A stretch of DNA of 64,000 nt from Phaeobacter sp. QD34_24. Its GTDB lineage: Bacteria > Pseudomonadota > Alphaproteobacteria > Rhodobacterales > Rhodobacteraceae. Location of the stretch: contig NZ_JARCJD010000018.1 of assembly GCF_028890115.1 (NCBI RefSeq), positions 1-64,000 of the forward strand, read 5' to 3'. Under the pieces are notes generated by a model. It did no database searches and had not been told where the DNA came from. It saw only the letters and a program-made list of their open reading frames with translations. A program made the translations under genes and the position numbers. Positions 52,858 to 62,550 of this stretch are shown one piece after another. The number at the start of each line of letters is the position of its first letter. Position 1 is the first letter of the stretch.

Positions 52858-53880
52858 TCAGTCGAAGGTGCCCGCGACACGGCCCACCAGCATGAAGGCG
52901 CGGGCGGTGCGGGTGTCGCCAAGGGCCGAGATCTCGCTATCGCTGGCCTCGCTCTCGAATTCGGTGAACATCTGGTCAAAGCGGCGCAGGAAGTGATGCG
53001 CCGCATCGCGGAAAATCGGGTCCTGCTTCATTCGGGCCGCCGTCAGCGCCAGCGAGGTCCGGTCCCGGATGCCGCCAAGGGCCGCCACTGCCCGGCCACG
53101 GGCGCCCTGCGCGAACTGGCGCCAGATCTCGGGGCGGGCCATGTCGGGGCGCAGGTCATCCATGTAGATGCCGTCCTGGCTGAGCAGGGTCAGCACGTCC
53201 TGCGCGGCCTGAATGACCTGGGCCGCCTTGCGATCCCTGAGCGCGGCGCGCAGGGCGGAGAACCCTTCTTCGTCCTCGGCGGTTTCCGGGAAATTGAGCG
53301 CGCGGATGAATTGGTCCAAGGCCAGCGGCGGGCTCATCTCGTCCGAGGGCGTGCCAAGCGCCAGCGTGCCCTGATCGGCGGCGGCCATCTGAGCGGCTTC
53401 GGCGGGGATCGCCGGGCGCGGGGCGCTGCGGCGGCTGCTCTGGAAGGTGGCCAGCGCGCTTTCGGTCTTGCGCGTCGCCTCGGCGATTTCCTCAAGCTTC
53501 TTGGCCACCGAGGGCTCTGCCACCGCCGAGGCCTGTTGCGCGTGGGTCAGGTAGCTGTGGCGCAACCCGTCGATGGCCGAGTGCAGGCGCTGGGTCTCGG
53601 CGCGGATGATCCGCACCGAGCGCAGCAGCATGGCCCCCACCCACACAAGAGCCACCGGCAGGACCACCGCCAGCGCGCCCAGCACCCAGTTGGTCCAGGC
53701 GGCGATGCCCGCGCCATCTTGCGGGATCAGCAGGTAGGCCGCCAGTGCAGCCAGAAGCCACAGCACCGCCAGCAGGATGGCGATCGTCTCGGCGCCGCCA
53801 AGGGCCGGGGGCGCCGATTGCTCCAGCGTGCCAAAAGACTGGCCGGTGGCGGGTTTCTTGCTGGGATCCTGTGCGGTCAT
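52858..53880 (-). CDS. Membrane protein with coiled-coil region, hypothetical
   Basis: This 340-residue protein has a 35-residue polar N-terminus and two transmembrane helices (about 35-53 and 65-90). A helical coiled-coil-like stretch follows (IRAETQRLHSAIDGLRHSYL and SVAKKLEEIAEATRKTESAL), then a conserved C-terminal helical domain (LALDQFIRALNFPETAEDEEG). The function is unknown. greA lies 20 bp upstream on the same strand. Confidence 0.7.
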   Translation of the reverse strand: MTAQDPSKKPATGQSFGTLEQSAPPALGGAETIAILLAVLWLLAALAAYLLIPQDGAGIAAWTNWVLGALAVVLPVALVWVGAMLLRSVRIIRAETQRLHSAIDGLRHSYLTHAQQASAVAEPSVAKKLEEIAEATRKTESALATFQSSRRSAPRPAIPAEAAQMAAADQGTLALGTPSDEMSPPLALDQFIRALNFPETAEDEEGFSALRAALRDRKAAQVIQAAQDVLTLLSQDGIYMDDLRPDMARPEIWRQFAQGARGRAVAALGGIRDRTSLALTAARMKQDPIFRDAAHHFLRRFDQMFTEFESEASDSEISALGDTRTARAFMLVGRVAGTFD

Positions 53881-53900
53881 GGCGGGCAGGGGCTCCCTTG

Positions 53901-54371
53901 TCAGGAATAGACGATACTCAAAATCTCATAGGCACGCTCTCCGCCGGGAGTGCGCACCTCCACACTGTCGCCTTCGTCCTTGCCGATCAAGGCCCGGGCA
54001 ATGGGGGATTTGATATTCAGGAGGCCTGCCTCGATATTGGCCTCATGTTCGCCCACGATCTGCCAGGTCTTCTCCTCGTCGGTGTCCTCGTCCACCACGG
54101 TGACCTTGGCGCCGAATTTCACCGCTCCCGACAGTTTCGCGGGGTCGATCACATCGGCAAGGCTGATGATCCCTTCCAACTCCTTGATGCGACCCTCGAT
54201 GAAGGACTGTTTCTCGCGCGCCGAATGGTATTCGGCATTCTCCGACAGGTCGCCCAGTTCACGGGCTTCGGCGATGGCCTGGATGATGGCCGGGCGTTCG
54301 ACGGATTTCAGGTTTTTCAATTCCGCTTCGAGGGCCTGAAAGCCCCTGGGCGTCATCGGGATCTTTTCCAT
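53901..54371 (-). CDS. greA: Transcription elongation factor GreA
   Basis: This 156-residue factor rescues backtracked RNA polymerase by stimulating transcript cleavage. The N-terminal coiled coil has [19 protein letters not shown], the strand [20 protein letters not shown] and [11 protein letters not shown], with tip acidic residues. The C-terminal domain has [14 protein letters not shown] and [18 protein letters not shown]. Confidence 0.97.
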   Translation of the reverse strand: MEKIPMTPRGFQALEAELKNLKSVERPAIIQAIAEARELGDLSENAEYHSAREKQSFIEGRIKELEGIISLADVIDPAKLSGAVKFGAKVTVVDEDTDEEKTWQIVGEHEANIEAGLLNIKSPIARALIGKDEGDSVEVRTPGGERAYEILSIVYS

Positions 54372-54563
54372 GGTCTGGTCCGCTTTCGTCTGGTCGTTCG
54401 TTGTTTATGGTTCTTGTCTTTTGAACGTCGCAGCCCCGCCGCTGGTGCGACGGGGCATCGGCTCGTGCTGGCAATTACCTGACCCAATCGCGGGACCAAA
54501 TGCAAGAGGGACCAGGGGCAGCGGGCGATGTTTTGCTGCCTGCACCGAGACTTGACGCCTGAT

Positions 54564-54692
54564 TCAGCGCTTCGGCAGGCGCCGGTGCGGCAGCGTGTCC
54601 GGCACCAGGACATGGGTTTCGATCCGCCAGAAACGGGCTTCCTCGTGCCCTTTTACGCGGGCTGTGGGCGCGCGCCACGCGTCCAGGTCCAT
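54564..54692 (-). CDS. Possible small protein downstream of VOC gene
   Basis: A 42-codon frame begins with ATG five bases past the VOC stop and ends at 54564. The product starts MDLDAWRAPTARVKGHEEA and ends in a basic, proline-containing tail. Its GC-rich third positions match neighbouring genes. No family was recognised and a ribosome-binding site is weak, so translation by coupling would be needed. Confidence 0.35.
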   Translation of the reverse strand: MDLDAWRAPTARVKGHEEARFWRIETHVLVPDTLPHRRLPKR

Positions 54693-54696
54693 CAAC

Positions 54697-55077
54697 TCAA
54701 TCATATTGAACAAGCTCATATTCCACTCCTTCATTGTCCAGGAAATAGAAGCGCCGACCGGGTTCGTAATCGGCGTGGTTGATCGGGGTGAAGCCCGCCT
54801 CCTTCACCGCCTCCTCGGCACGGTCCAGATCATCGACGGTCAGTGCCAGGTGGTTGAGCGCGCCCTTGTTGGCGTAGCGGGGCAGCGGCTCTTTCAGATC
54901 CTCGGGGGGGGAATAGAGCGCCATGTAGCTGTCCTTGGATCCGACGTGGACCGCATAGCCGCCATGGATCGCGGGGCCCTCCCAGCGGATGTGCCAGCCA
55001 AATACCTTTTCCATCCAGGCGGCAGTGGCATGGGGGTCGGCGACGCAGACGTTGGCGTGTTCAAGAATGGCGGTCAT
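54697..55077 (-). CDS. VOC (glyoxalase/bleomycin-resistance) family protein
   Basis: This 126-residue protein has two beta-alpha-beta-beta-beta repeats: LEHANVCVADPHATAAWMEK in the first, and LNHLALTVDDLDRAEEAVKEAG plus FYFLDNEGVEYELVQ in the second. Metal ligands are likely H8 and the final glutamate. The substrate is unknown. It is divergent from soxR, with a MerR-type dyad in its promoter, so it may be a SoxR target. Confidence 0.87.
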   Translation of the reverse strand: MTAILEHANVCVADPHATAAWMEKVFGWHIRWEGPAIHGGYAVHVGSKDSYMALYSPPEDLKEPLPRYANKGALNHLALTVDDLDRAEEAVKEAGFTPINHADYEPGRRFYFLDNEGVEYELVQYD

Positions 55078-55116
55078 GTCGAATCTCCTTTGCTATCCAG
55101 TGATCCCGGTGTAATT

Positions 55117-55134
55117 TCTAAACCTAACTTTAGA
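55117..55134 (-). promoter_or_regulatory. SoxR-like dyad in the VOC promoter
   Basis: On the minus strand TCTAAAGTTAGGTTTAGA forms an 18-bp imperfect dyad beginning immediately after, and overlapping, a -35-like TTGATC (55138-55133). MerR-family activators bind such dyads between -35 and -10. The centre GTTA resembles the SoxR box core. The gap between soxR and the VOC gene is only 94 bp. Confidence 0.5.
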
Positions 55135-55171
55135 TCAAGCTATTTTTTGCAACCGGCAGGAGGGATCCCAA

Positions 55172-55663
55172 ATGGCAAAATCGGCGGGTGTTTCGATTGG
55201 CTACCTGGCAGAGCGCACCGGGCTCGCCGTTTCCGCCATCCGTTACTACGAGGCGCAGGGGTTGGTGGAACCCTGGCGCAACGCAGGCGGGCAGCGGCGG
55301 TTTCATCGCTCCGACCTGAGACGGCTCAGCTTCGTGATGATCGCGCAGCAGTTCGGGTTCTCCCTTCCCGACATCCGCGGCTTTCTCAAAAGCCTGCCGG
55401 GGGGGCGCACACCCACGCAGGAAGACTGGGCAGCGATTTCCACCGAGTTTCGCGATCATCTGGACCGCAGAATCGAAACGCTGATGAAGCTGCGCGACAA
55501 TTTGGACGGCTGTATCGGCTGTGGTTGCCTGTCCCTGCCCCGGTGCGCGCTCTATAATCCACAGGACAAGGCGGCAGAAAAGGGCTCTGGGCCGCGCTAC
55601 CTGATGGGAGACAGGCCGGAAGCGGGGCCGGAAGCGGGGCCAGAGGTGGAAAATGAGGGGTGA
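55172..55663 (+). CDS. soxR: Redox-sensitive transcriptional activator SoxR
   Basis: This 163-residue MerR-family regulator has a winged helix-turn-helix (IGYLAERTGLAVSAIRYYEA), a dimerisation helix and the 2Fe-2S cysteines C114, C117, C119 and C125 in CIGCGCLSLPRC. It senses redox-cycling compounds or nitric oxide. No soxS is expected outside enterics. The C-terminal tail has an EAGPEAGPE repeat. Confidence 0.95.
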   Translation: MAKSAGVSIGYLAERTGLAVSAIRYYEAQGLVEPWRNAGGQRRFHRSDLRRLSFVMIAQQFGFSLPDIRGFLKSLPGGRTPTQEDWAAISTEFRDHLDRRIETLMKLRDNLDGCIGCGCLSLPRCALYNPQDKAAEKGSGPRYLMGDRPEAGPEAGPEVENEG

Positions 55664-55836
55664 ACCCTGGAAACGGGCACAATTTGCACTGAAAATCCCG
55701 TTCTTGGCGGACGTAACGCAGAGTATCCATTGACCTTGCCTTCCTGCAGCCGCTAAGCAACCGCGAAAGAAAATTGCGCCCAGGACCCTCTGTCCACCAG
55801 GGACAGACAAAAACGATAGCCAAGGAGCACATATCT

Positions 55837-57486
55837 ATGGCCGAGATTGAACGCGAAGCGATGGAATACGACGTTGTGATCGTCGGGGCCGGCCCTGCTG
55901 GCCTGTCGGCGGCGATCCGTCTGAAACAGCTGGACAGCGACCTGGATGTCGTGGTGCTGGAAAAGGGTTCCGAAGTGGGCGCCCATATCCTGTCCGGTGC
56001 CGTGCTTGATCCCTGTGGCCTGGATGCGCTGATCCCGGACTGGAAGGACAAGGGCGCACCGTTGAACGTGGCCGTCGAGGAAGACAACTTCTACATGCTG
56101 GGCGAGGCGGGCGAGGTCCGTATCCCCAACTTCCCGATGCCACCCCTGATGAACAACCACGGCAACTACATCGTCTCGATGGGCAATGTCTGCCGCTGGA
56201 TGGCCGAACAGGCCGAAGAGCTGGGCGTCGAAATCTTCCCGGGCATGGCCTGTTCCGAGCTGGTCTACGGCGACAAGGGCGAAGTCAAGGGCGTGGTCGC
56301 CGGTGTCTTTGGCCTGGAAGCCGACGGTTCCTATGGCCCCAACACCGAGCCGGGCATGGAGCTGCACGGCAAGTATGTCTTCCTGTCGGAAGGCGTGCGC
56401 GGGTCGCTGTCGAAAGAGGTGATCGCCAAATACGGCCTGTCTGACGGCAAGGATCCGCAGAAATACGGCGTCGGCATGAAAGAGATCTGGGAGATCGATC
56501 CGGCCAAGCACAAGCAAGGCACCGTCACTCACACCATGGGCTGGCCGCTGAACTCCAATGCGGGCGGTGGTTCCTTCATCTATCACCTGGACAACAACCA
56601 AGTTTACGTCGGTTTCGTGGTTCACCTGAACTACAAGAATCCGCATCTCTACCCCTACATGGAGTTCCAGCGCTTCAAGCATCACCCGATGGTGGCCGAG
56701 CTCTTGAAGGGCGGCAAGCGCGTCGCCTATGGCGCCCGTGCCATCACCGAGGGCGGCTACCAGTCGCTGCCGAAACTGACCTTCCCTGGCGGCGCTCTGC
56801 TGGGGTGTTCCGCAGGCATGGTCAACGTGCCGCGCATCAAGGGCAACCACAATGCCATGCTCTCGGGCAAGGCAGCCGCCGAAGCCGCCTATGAGATGAT
56901 CAAGGCCGAGACCACCGATCAGGAACTGACCGCCTATGAGGCCGAGGTGCGCAATGGCGCCATCGGCAAGGACCTGAAGATGGTGCGCAACGTCAAGCCG
57001 ATGTGGTCGAAGTGGGGCCTCACCGCCTCGCTGATGCTCGGTGGCTTGGACATGTGGACCAACAACATCCTGGGCCTGTCCCTGTTTGGCACCCTGAGCC
57101 ATGGCAAGAATGACGCCGAGGCGACCGAAGAGGCCAGCAAGCACAAGCCGATCGATTACCCGAAACCCGATGGCACCCTGTCGTTTGATCGTCTGACCAA
57201 CGTGTCCTTTGCGATGACCAACCACGAGGAAAGCCAGCCCTGCCACCTGCGTCTTGGCAATGCGGATACGCCGATCTCGGTCAACCTGCCCAAGTTCGAC
57301 GAACCGGCGCAGCGCTATTGCCCGGCCGGCGTCTACGAGGTGGTGGAAAAGGACGGCAAGCCCGAGTTCGTGGTGAACTTCCAGAACTGCGTGCATTGCA
57401 AGACCTGCGATATCAAGGACCCGAGCCAGAACATCACCTGGACCACGCCGCAGGGCGGTGACGGGCCGAATTACCCGAACATGTAA
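55837..57486 (+). CDS. Electron transfer flavoprotein-ubiquinone oxidoreductase
   Basis: This 549-residue membrane-associated enzyme passes electrons from ETF to ubiquinone. The FAD site VVIVGAGPAGLSAAIRLKQ is near the N-terminus, and a ubiquinone/membrane region lies in the middle. The C-terminal 4Fe-4S cysteines are in RYCPAGVYEV and NCVHCKTCDIKDP. ATG 55837 follows AAGGAGC. It likely serves acyl-CoA dehydrogenases such as that at 43060-44763. A strong hairpin follows. Confidence 0.96.
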   Translation: MAEIEREAMEYDVVIVGAGPAGLSAAIRLKQLDSDLDVVVLEKGSEVGAHILSGAVLDPCGLDALIPDWKDKGAPLNVAVEEDNFYMLGEAGEVRIPNFPMPPLMNNHGNYIVSMGNVCRWMAEQAEELGVEIFPGMACSELVYGDKGEVKGVVAGVFGLEADGSYGPNTEPGMELHGKYVFLSEGVRGSLSKEVIAKYGLSDGKDPQKYGVGMKEIWEIDPAKHKQGTVTHTMGWPLNSNAGGGSFIYHLDNNQVYVGFVVHLNYKNPHLYPYMEFQRFKHHPMVAELLKGGKRVAYGARAITEGGYQSLPKLTFPGGALLGCSAGMVNVPRIKGNHNAMLSGKAAAEAAYEMIKAETTDQELTAYEAEVRNGAIGKDLKMVRNVKPMWSKWGLTASLMLGGLDMWTNNILGLSLFGTLSHGKNDAEATEEASKHKPIDYPKPDGTLSFDRLTNVSFAMTNHEESQPCHLRLGNADTPISVNLPKFDEPAQRYCPAGVYEVVEKDGKPEFVVNFQNCVHCKTCDIKDPSQNITWTTPQGGDGPNYPNM

Positions 57487-57556
57487 GCCGGGATGGGGAC
57501 AACCCGGTCATGGATGCGGGAATAGGCTCCATTCTGCTTGGAAATAACGTAAAATT

Positions 57557-57578
57557 GGGGCGCCCTGACGGGCGCCCC
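57557..57578 (+). terminator. Hairpin after ETF-QO
   Basis: A perfect 9-bp stem GGGGCGCCC/GGGCGCCCC with TGAC loop lies 70 bp after the stop. It has an A-rich upstream flank but only a short T-run downstream, so it is probably a terminator. Confidence 0.65.
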
Positions 57579-57658
57579 ATTGCGTGTCGGGACCCTGCGG
57601 ACTAGCTTTGTTCTCAACAACACGCCTTTTGCTACCAAATACTCTTGGGGAGATCCCG

Positions 57659-59398
57659 GTGCCGGTTCACACTCTTCGTTCCCTGTCCTCCACAGCGCTG
57701 GTCGCGCTTGCGGTGACGCTGACCTCCCCATTGGCCCTTGCGGCACCGCTCAAGGCGGACGGTCTGGCCGGCGCCTATCTTGCCGGGCGCGCTGCCACTT
57801 ATGACAGCGATTTTTCGGCCCAGGCGGAGTATTATACCCGCGCCCTGGTGCGCGATCCGCAGAACCCGGTGCTGATGGAGAATGTTGTCTTTGCCCAGCT
57901 GGTGCAGGGGCATATGAAACAAGCCATTCCGGTGGCGCAGCGGCTCTGGCAGATGGAGCTGCGCAGCCAGGCCGCCAATATGGTCATGGTCGGGGATTTC
58001 GCCCAGCGGGGCGCTTTTGTCGATATCCTGGCGCGGGATCTGGCGATCCGCGACATCCACCCGCTGGTGGATGGGCTGCTGAACGCCTGGGCGCATATGG
58101 GAGAGGGCGCGGTCTCGGCGGCGATGCAGAGCTTTGATGCCTTGGCCGAGGATCAGAACCTGCGCCCCTATGTGCACTATCATCAGGCGCTCGCCCTGGC
58201 CTCTGTCGGGGATTACAAGGGCGCCGAGGAGATGTTCGCGGCCAATGATGGCCAACTGACCCGGCTGTCGCGGCAATCGGTTCTGGCGCGGTTGCAGATC
58301 CTGTCGCAACTGGGAGAGAACGCAAGGGCGCTGGAGGTCTTGAACGATGCCTTCGGCACCGCCTTCGATCCCGCCCTGGCCGATATCCGCGCCCGGTTGG
58401 AAGCCGGAGATCCCCTCGGCTTTACCATGGCGGCCACTCCGGTGGAGGGGATTGCCGAGGTGTTTTTCACCATGGGATCCGCGCTCAACGGTCAGCAGCC
58501 GGGGGATTATGTGCTGATGTATGCCCGCATGGCGGCGGCGCTGAATCCGGCCCATGTGGATGCGGTACTGCTTTCGGCGGAGCTGCTGGATGATCTGGGG
58601 CGTTTCCCGCTGTCGATTGCTACCTACAAGCAGGTGCCGCGGGATCATCCCGACTACTATGCTGCGGAAATGGGCCGGGCCGAGGCGCTGCGCCGCTCGG
58701 CCAAGCCGGATGCCGCCGCAGAGGTGCTGACCCAGCTGACCGACAGCTACCCTGACCTGCCGCAGGTTCATGTCAGCCTCGGCGATCTGCTGCGTCAGGA
58801 AGAGGATTATGCAGGCGCCGTTGCCGCCTATGACAAGGCCCTGTCGCTGACGCCCGAGGCGGCCAGCAGCCGCTGGTTCCTCTATTATGCGCGCGGCATC
58901 TCGCATGAACGGCTGGATCTCTGGGACAAGGCCGAAGCGGATTTCCGCGCCTCTCTCGCGCTGCAGCCGGATCGCCCGCAGGTGTTGAACTATCTCGGCT
59001 ATTCCCTGGTGGAAAAGCGCAAGAACCTGGATGAGGCCCTCGACATGATCGAGCGCGCCGTCGCGGCGCGGCCCGACTCCGGCTATATCGTCGATTCGCT
59101 GGGCTGGGTCCTCTACCGTCTGGGCCGCTACGACGAGGCCGTCGGCCATATGGAGCGCGCGGTGGAGCTGATGCCGGTGGATCCGGTGGTCAACGATCAC
59201 CTGGGCGATGTCTTCTGGGCAGTGGGGCGCAAGCGGGAGGCGGAATTCCAGTGGAAACGTGCCCTGTCCTTCATCCGCTCGGGCGAAGGCGATGGTGAGG
59301 CCGATCCCGACCGGATCCGCCGCAAGCTGGAAGTCGGGCTGGATCAGGTGCTGCATGAAGAAGGCGCCGAGCCCTTGAAGGTGGCCAATGGCGGTTGA
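57659..59398 (+). CDS. Tetratricopeptide-repeat periplasmic protein
   Basis: This 579-residue protein has a signal peptide ([19 protein letters not shown]). TPR-type helix pairs run through the length and are clearest in the C-terminal half ([74 protein letters not shown]). It probably scaffolds envelope proteins. The GTG at 57659 follows TTGGGGAGA and starts the signal peptide. The last 11 bases overlap ispE. Confidence 0.85.
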   Translation: MPVHTLRSLSSTALVALAVTLTSPLALAAPLKADGLAGAYLAGRAATYDSDFSAQAEYYTRALVRDPQNPVLMENVVFAQLVQGHMKQAIPVAQRLWQMELRSQAANMVMVGDFAQRGAFVDILARDLAIRDIHPLVDGLLNAWAHMGEGAVSAAMQSFDALAEDQNLRPYVHYHQALALASVGDYKGAEEMFAANDGQLTRLSRQSVLARLQILSQLGENARALEVLNDAFGTAFDPALADIRARLEAGDPLGFTMAATPVEGIAEVFFTMGSALNGQQPGDYVLMYARMAAALNPAHVDAVLLSAELLDDLGRFPLSIATYKQVPRDHPDYYAAEMGRAEALRRSAKPDAAAEVLTQLTDSYPDLPQVHVSLGDLLRQEEDYAGAVAAYDKALSLTPEAASSRWFLYYARGISHERLDLWDKAEADFRASLALQPDRPQVLNYLGYSLVEKRKNLDEALDMIERAVAARPDSGYIVDSLGWVLYRLGRYDEAVGHMERAVELMPVDPVVNDHLGDVFWAVGRKREAEFQWKRALSFIRSGEGDGEADPDRIRRKLEVGLDQVLHEEGAEPLKVANGG

Positions 59399-60233
59399 GG
59401 CTTTCGCCCCGGCCAAGATCAACCTCACTCTGCATGTGACCGGCCAGCGCGCCGATGGCTACCACCTGCTCGATTCCCTGGTGGGGTTCTGCGATCTGGG
59501 CGATGTGATCCGCGTTCGCCCTGCCGATGATCTGTCGTTGAAGGTCACCGGGCCGCGGGCCGCAGGCGTGCCGACGGATGGAACGAACCTGGTGCTGCGC
59601 GCGGCCGAACTGATACGGCCTGCGGGCCAAGGCGCGGAGATCACCCTGGAAAAGCACCTGCCTGCCGCAGCCGGAATCGGCGGTGGCTCGTCCGATGCGG
59701 CAGCGGCCCTGCGGGCGCTGGCGCAGCTTTGGCGGGTGGAATTGCCAGGGCAGGAGGCGCTCTTGTCCCTTGGCGCCGACGTGCCCGTCTGCATGACGCC
59801 CGGAGCCTGGCGCATGCAGGGAATTGGCGAGGAGCTGACCCGGCTGCCCGCTTTGCCGCCTTGCGAGATCCTTCTGGTCAATCCGGGCGTGTCGGTTGCC
59901 ACCCCGTCGGTGTTTCGAGGGCTGACCAGCCGACAGAATGACCCCATGCCGCAGGTCTTGCCGCGCTGGAGGGATGCGGCGGAATTGGCGGGCTGGCTGT
60001 CGATGCAGCGCAACGATTTACAGGCGCCTGCGATTTCGGCGCAGCCGGTGATCGCGACGGTGCTGCAGGCCTTGCAGGCAAGCAAAGCCCTGTTTTCAGC
60101 CATGTCCGGCTCCGGTGCCACCTGCTTTGCGCTCTATGATGCCGAGAGTGGACAGGCTGGGCGGGCAGCAGAGGCCATTCGCGCCGCCTATCCAGACTGG
60201 TGGGTGATGTCTGGTCTGGTGTTGTCGCAATGA
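59388..60233 (+). CDS. ispE: 4-diphosphocytidyl-2-C-methyl-D-erythritol kinase
   Basis: This 281-residue GHMP kinase of the MEP isoprenoid pathway has K10 in [11 protein letters not shown], the ATP loop [15 protein letters not shown] (about 91-105) and D132 in LGADVPVC. It overlaps the TPR gene by 11 bases. A polyprenyl diphosphate synthase acting later in isoprenoid metabolism is next to it on the opposite strand. Confidence 0.95.
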   Translation: MAVEAFAPAKINLTLHVTGQRADGYHLLDSLVGFCDLGDVIRVRPADDLSLKVTGPRAAGVPTDGTNLVLRAAELIRPAGQGAEITLEKHLPAAAGIGGGSSDAAAALRALAQLWRVELPGQEALLSLGADVPVCMTPGAWRMQGIGEELTRLPALPPCEILLVNPGVSVATPSVFRGLTSRQNDPMPQVLPRWRDAAELAGWLSMQRNDLQAPAISAQPVIATVLQALQASKALFSAMSGSGATCFALYDAESGQAGRAAEAIRAAYPDWWVMSGLVLSQ

Positions 60234-60285
60234 AAGCGGTGGCCCTCCCGTGCCTTTGGCGCAGCATCGAAGATGCAGCACAAAG

Positions 60286-60318
60286 CCTTGGGCCAGGCAG
60301 CGCGCCTGCGGCGCGCTG
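60286..60318 (-). repeat. REP-like palindromic repeat, copy D (degenerate)
   Basis: On the minus strand a hairpin CAGCGCGCCGCAGGCGCGCTG is followed by the tail CCTGGCCCAAGG, matching the tail of copy A. The 5' flank is not conserved. Confidence 0.45.
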
Positions 60319-60336
60319 TTTTGGAGTGTGCTGAGA

Positions 60337-60457
60337 GGCACCTGAGGAACAGGTCTGCTCCTTAGGTGCCCGTTCGAGGGTAAACCCCCATGGATCGCCT
60401 CAAGGGCAAGCCGCGCGATGCGCGGAGGCTGACGCCTCCCTTGACCCGATCCATGGG
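60337..60457. other. Hairpin and cruciform-like structure in ispE-polyprenyl synthase spacer
   Basis: Arms 60337-60348 and 60359-60370 (GGCACCT...AGGTGCC) form a 12-bp stem with one mismatch. Next, arms 60387-60406 and 60438-60457 (both ends of a CCCATGGATCG palindrome) pair at 18 of 20 positions. They enclose two smaller hairpins, CCGCGC-GAT-GCGCGG (60411-60425) and AGGC-TGAC-GCCT (60426-60437). No coding frame is seen in this 272-bp spacer between convergent genes. It may be a terminator cluster, a small structured RNA or a mobile palindrome. Confidence 0.6.
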
Positions 60458-60505
60458 AAGAGGAAGGCGGCCCGAGGGTCGCCATTTCAGCGTTTCACAG
60501 TGGAT

Positions 60506-61504
60506 TTAGTGCAGGCGGGCGACCACGTAATCGGCCAGATCGTGCAGCATCTGGCGGATCGGATGCTCTGGCAGCGTGGTGAGCGCCTGTTTGGCCTTGT
60601 CGGCCCAGGCAACCGCATCGCGTCGGGTGGCCTCGAGCGTTCCGTATTTTGCCATCAGCGACAGCGCGTGCTCGAGATCGCCGTCTTCCTGACGCCCCTT
60701 TTCAATGGTGCGGGTCCAGAAGGCACGTTCGTCTTCGCTGGCCTGTGCGACCGCCTTGATCACCGGCAGGGTCAGCTTGCGCTCGCGGAAATCGTCGCCC
60801 ACATTCTTGCCGGTCGCTTTGCTGTCGCCCTGGTAATCCAGCAGATCGTCGGCGATCTGGAAGGCAATTCCAAGCGCATCGCCATAGTCGAACAGCGCCT
60901 TGATCTGGGCCTCATCCACCCCCGCGATGACGCCGCCGACCTCGGTTGCTGCCGAGAACAGCGCCGCTGTCTTACCGCGTACCACCTGCAGATAGATGGC
61001 CTCGTCGGTCTTGAGGTCGGTGGCCGCCGTCATCTGCAGCACTTCGCCCTCGGCAATGGTGGCCGAGGCATTGGCCAAGATATCCAGCACACGCAGCGAT
61101 CCGGTTTCCACCATCAGCTGGAAGCTGCGGGCAAAGAGATAGTCGCCCACCAGGACCGAGCTCTTGTTGTCCCACAGAAGATTCGCCGTGGGGCGGCCGC
61201 GGCGCTGGCCGCTTTCGTCCACAACATCGTCGTGCAAGAGGGTCGCGGTGTGGATGAATTCCACCGTGGCCGCCAGTTTGACGTGATTGTCGCCCTGATA
61301 GCCGCACAGGCGCGCGGCGGCCAGGGTCAGCATGGGGCGCAGGCGCTTGCCGCCGGCCTCGACCAGATGCGCGGTCACTTCCGGAATGCGTGGCGCATGT
61401 TCAGAGGCCATGCGGGTGCGGATCAGCCCATTGACCGCATCCATTTCGTCGCTGAGGGTCGCTGCCAGCATCTCGTGCGGCTTCTGCGTCATGACTTGGT
61501 CCAT
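60506..61504 (-). CDS. Polyprenyl (probably decaprenyl) diphosphate synthase
   Basis: This 332-residue trans-prenyltransferase builds the ubiquinone side chain. The first aspartate-rich motif is LLHDDVVDESGQRRG and the second is IADDLLDYQGD. GGKRLRPMLTLAAARL is conserved. Rhodobacteraceae use ubiquinone-10, so a C50 product is likely. ATG 61504 has GGGAA upstream. It is divergent from the DUF2007 gene (57 bp). Confidence 0.93.
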   Translation of the reverse strand: MDQVMTQKPHEMLAATLSDEMDAVNGLIRTRMASEHAPRIPEVTAHLVEAGGKRLRPMLTLAAARLCGYQGDNHVKLAATVEFIHTATLLHDDVVDESGQRRGRPTANLLWDNKSSVLVGDYLFARSFQLMVETGSLRVLDILANASATIAEGEVLQMTAATDLKTDEAIYLQVVRGKTAALFSAATEVGGVIAGVDEAQIKALFDYGDALGIAFQIADDLLDYQGDSKATGKNVGDDFRERKLTLPVIKAVAQASEDERAFWTRTIEKGRQEDGDLEHALSLMAKYGTLEATRRDAVAWADKAKQALTTLPEHPIRQMLHDLADYVVARLH

Positions 61505-61561
61505 CACATTCCCGGCTTTCACGCTCGACAAGGGTGTACCCTTGCTCTTAGATCCATCCCC

Positions 61562-61777
61562 ATGAAGGAACTTCTGCGCAGCACAGATCCAACCGTCCTG
61601 GCCTTTGCCTCCGCCCTTCTTGAGGGAGAGGATATAGACTGCTTTCAGGTGGACGTAAACATGAGCATCCTCACCGGTGGGATCGGGGCTATTCCGCGGC
61701 GGCTGCTGGTGCATCCGGACGATTACGATCCGGCACTGCGGGTCATGCGGGACAATGATATCCCGTTGGGACGATGA
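61562..61777 (+). CDS. DUF2007 family protein
   Basis: This 71-residue protein has MKELLRSTDPTVLAFASALL, GEDIDCFQVDVNMSIL and IPRRLLVHPDDY, the typical short DUF2007 fold proposed to bind signals or regulators. The function is unknown. Its stop overlaps the methyltransferase start by four bases. Confidence 0.85.
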   Translation: MKELLRSTDPTVLAFASALLEGEDIDCFQVDVNMSILTGGIGAIPRRLLVHPDDYDPALRVMRDNDIPLGR

Positions 61778-62550
61778 GCGGATTTGCCGACAGCGATCTG
61801 ACCTGCAACGATTTTCTGGGCGGGCGGGTGCGGCTCTATCAGCCAGTCAAAGGCTATCGTGCGGGCGTTGATCCTGTGCTTCTGGCCGCCAGTGTCTGCG
61901 CCTCGGAAGGGGATAGCGTGCTTGAACTGGGCTGTGGCGCGGGGCAGGGGCTGCTTTGCCTCGGTGCGCGGGTGGCGGGGCTGTCGCTGACAGGGGTCGA
62001 ACTGCAGGCGGCCTATGCGGATCTGGCCCGCCGCAACGGGGCGCTGAACGGGCAGGTGGTCGAGGTGATCGAGGCAGATCTGGCCGCATTGCCCGCCCCC
62101 CTGCGGCAGCGCCAGTTTTCCCATGTCATCGCAAACCCGCCCTATTACCGCGCCGGGGGGCATAGCCCGTCACAGGATGCCGGGCGGCGCATTGCGCTCG
62201 GAGAGGAAACCCCGCTTGCCGCCTGGATCGAAGTCGCGGCCAAACGGCTGGCTCCGCGTGGCTACCTGCACATGATCCAGCGCGCCGACCGTTTGCCGGA
62301 TATGCTGCAGGCCTGCGCGGGGCGGCTTGGCGCGCTAGAGGTGCTGCCACTGGCGCCACGGCACGGGAAAGACGCCGAACTGGTGATCCTGCGGGCTCGC
62401 AAGGGCGGGCGGGCGGCGTTTCGCCTGCATGCGCCTGTGATCCTGCACCAAGGCGCCCGCCACGAAAGGGATGGCGACAGTTATACGGCAGAGATATCCG
62501 CTGTGCTGCGACAGGGGGTGCCTTTGCGCTGGCCGCAGGAGCGGCCGTGA
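61774..62550 (+). CDS. trmN6: tRNA1(Val) (adenine-37-N6)-methyltransferase-like enzyme
   Basis: This 258-residue class I methyltransferase has the SAM motif VLELGCGAGQGLLCLGARV and the N6-adenine catalytic motif VIANPPYYRAGG. QPVKGYRAGVDPVLLAASV near the N-terminus is typical of the YfiC/TrmN6 group. The exact tRNA target is inferred from the family. Confidence 0.85.
   Translation: MSGFADSDLTCNDFLGGRVRLYQPVKGYRAGVDPVLLAASVCASEGDSVLELGCGAGQGLLCLGARVAGLSLTGVELQAAYADLARRNGALNGQVVEVIEADLAALPAPLRQRQFSHVIANPPYYRAGGHSPSQDAGRRIALGEETPLAAWIEVAAKRLAPRGYLHMIQRADRLPDMLQACAGRLGALEVLPLAPRHGKDAELVILRARKGGRAAFRLHAPVILHQGARHERDGDSYTAEISAVLRQGVPLRWPQERP

Noticed and set aside
57632-59428. A 598-codon minus-strand frame
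   Set aside because: It is antisense to the TPR protein, whose signal peptide and repeats are clear.
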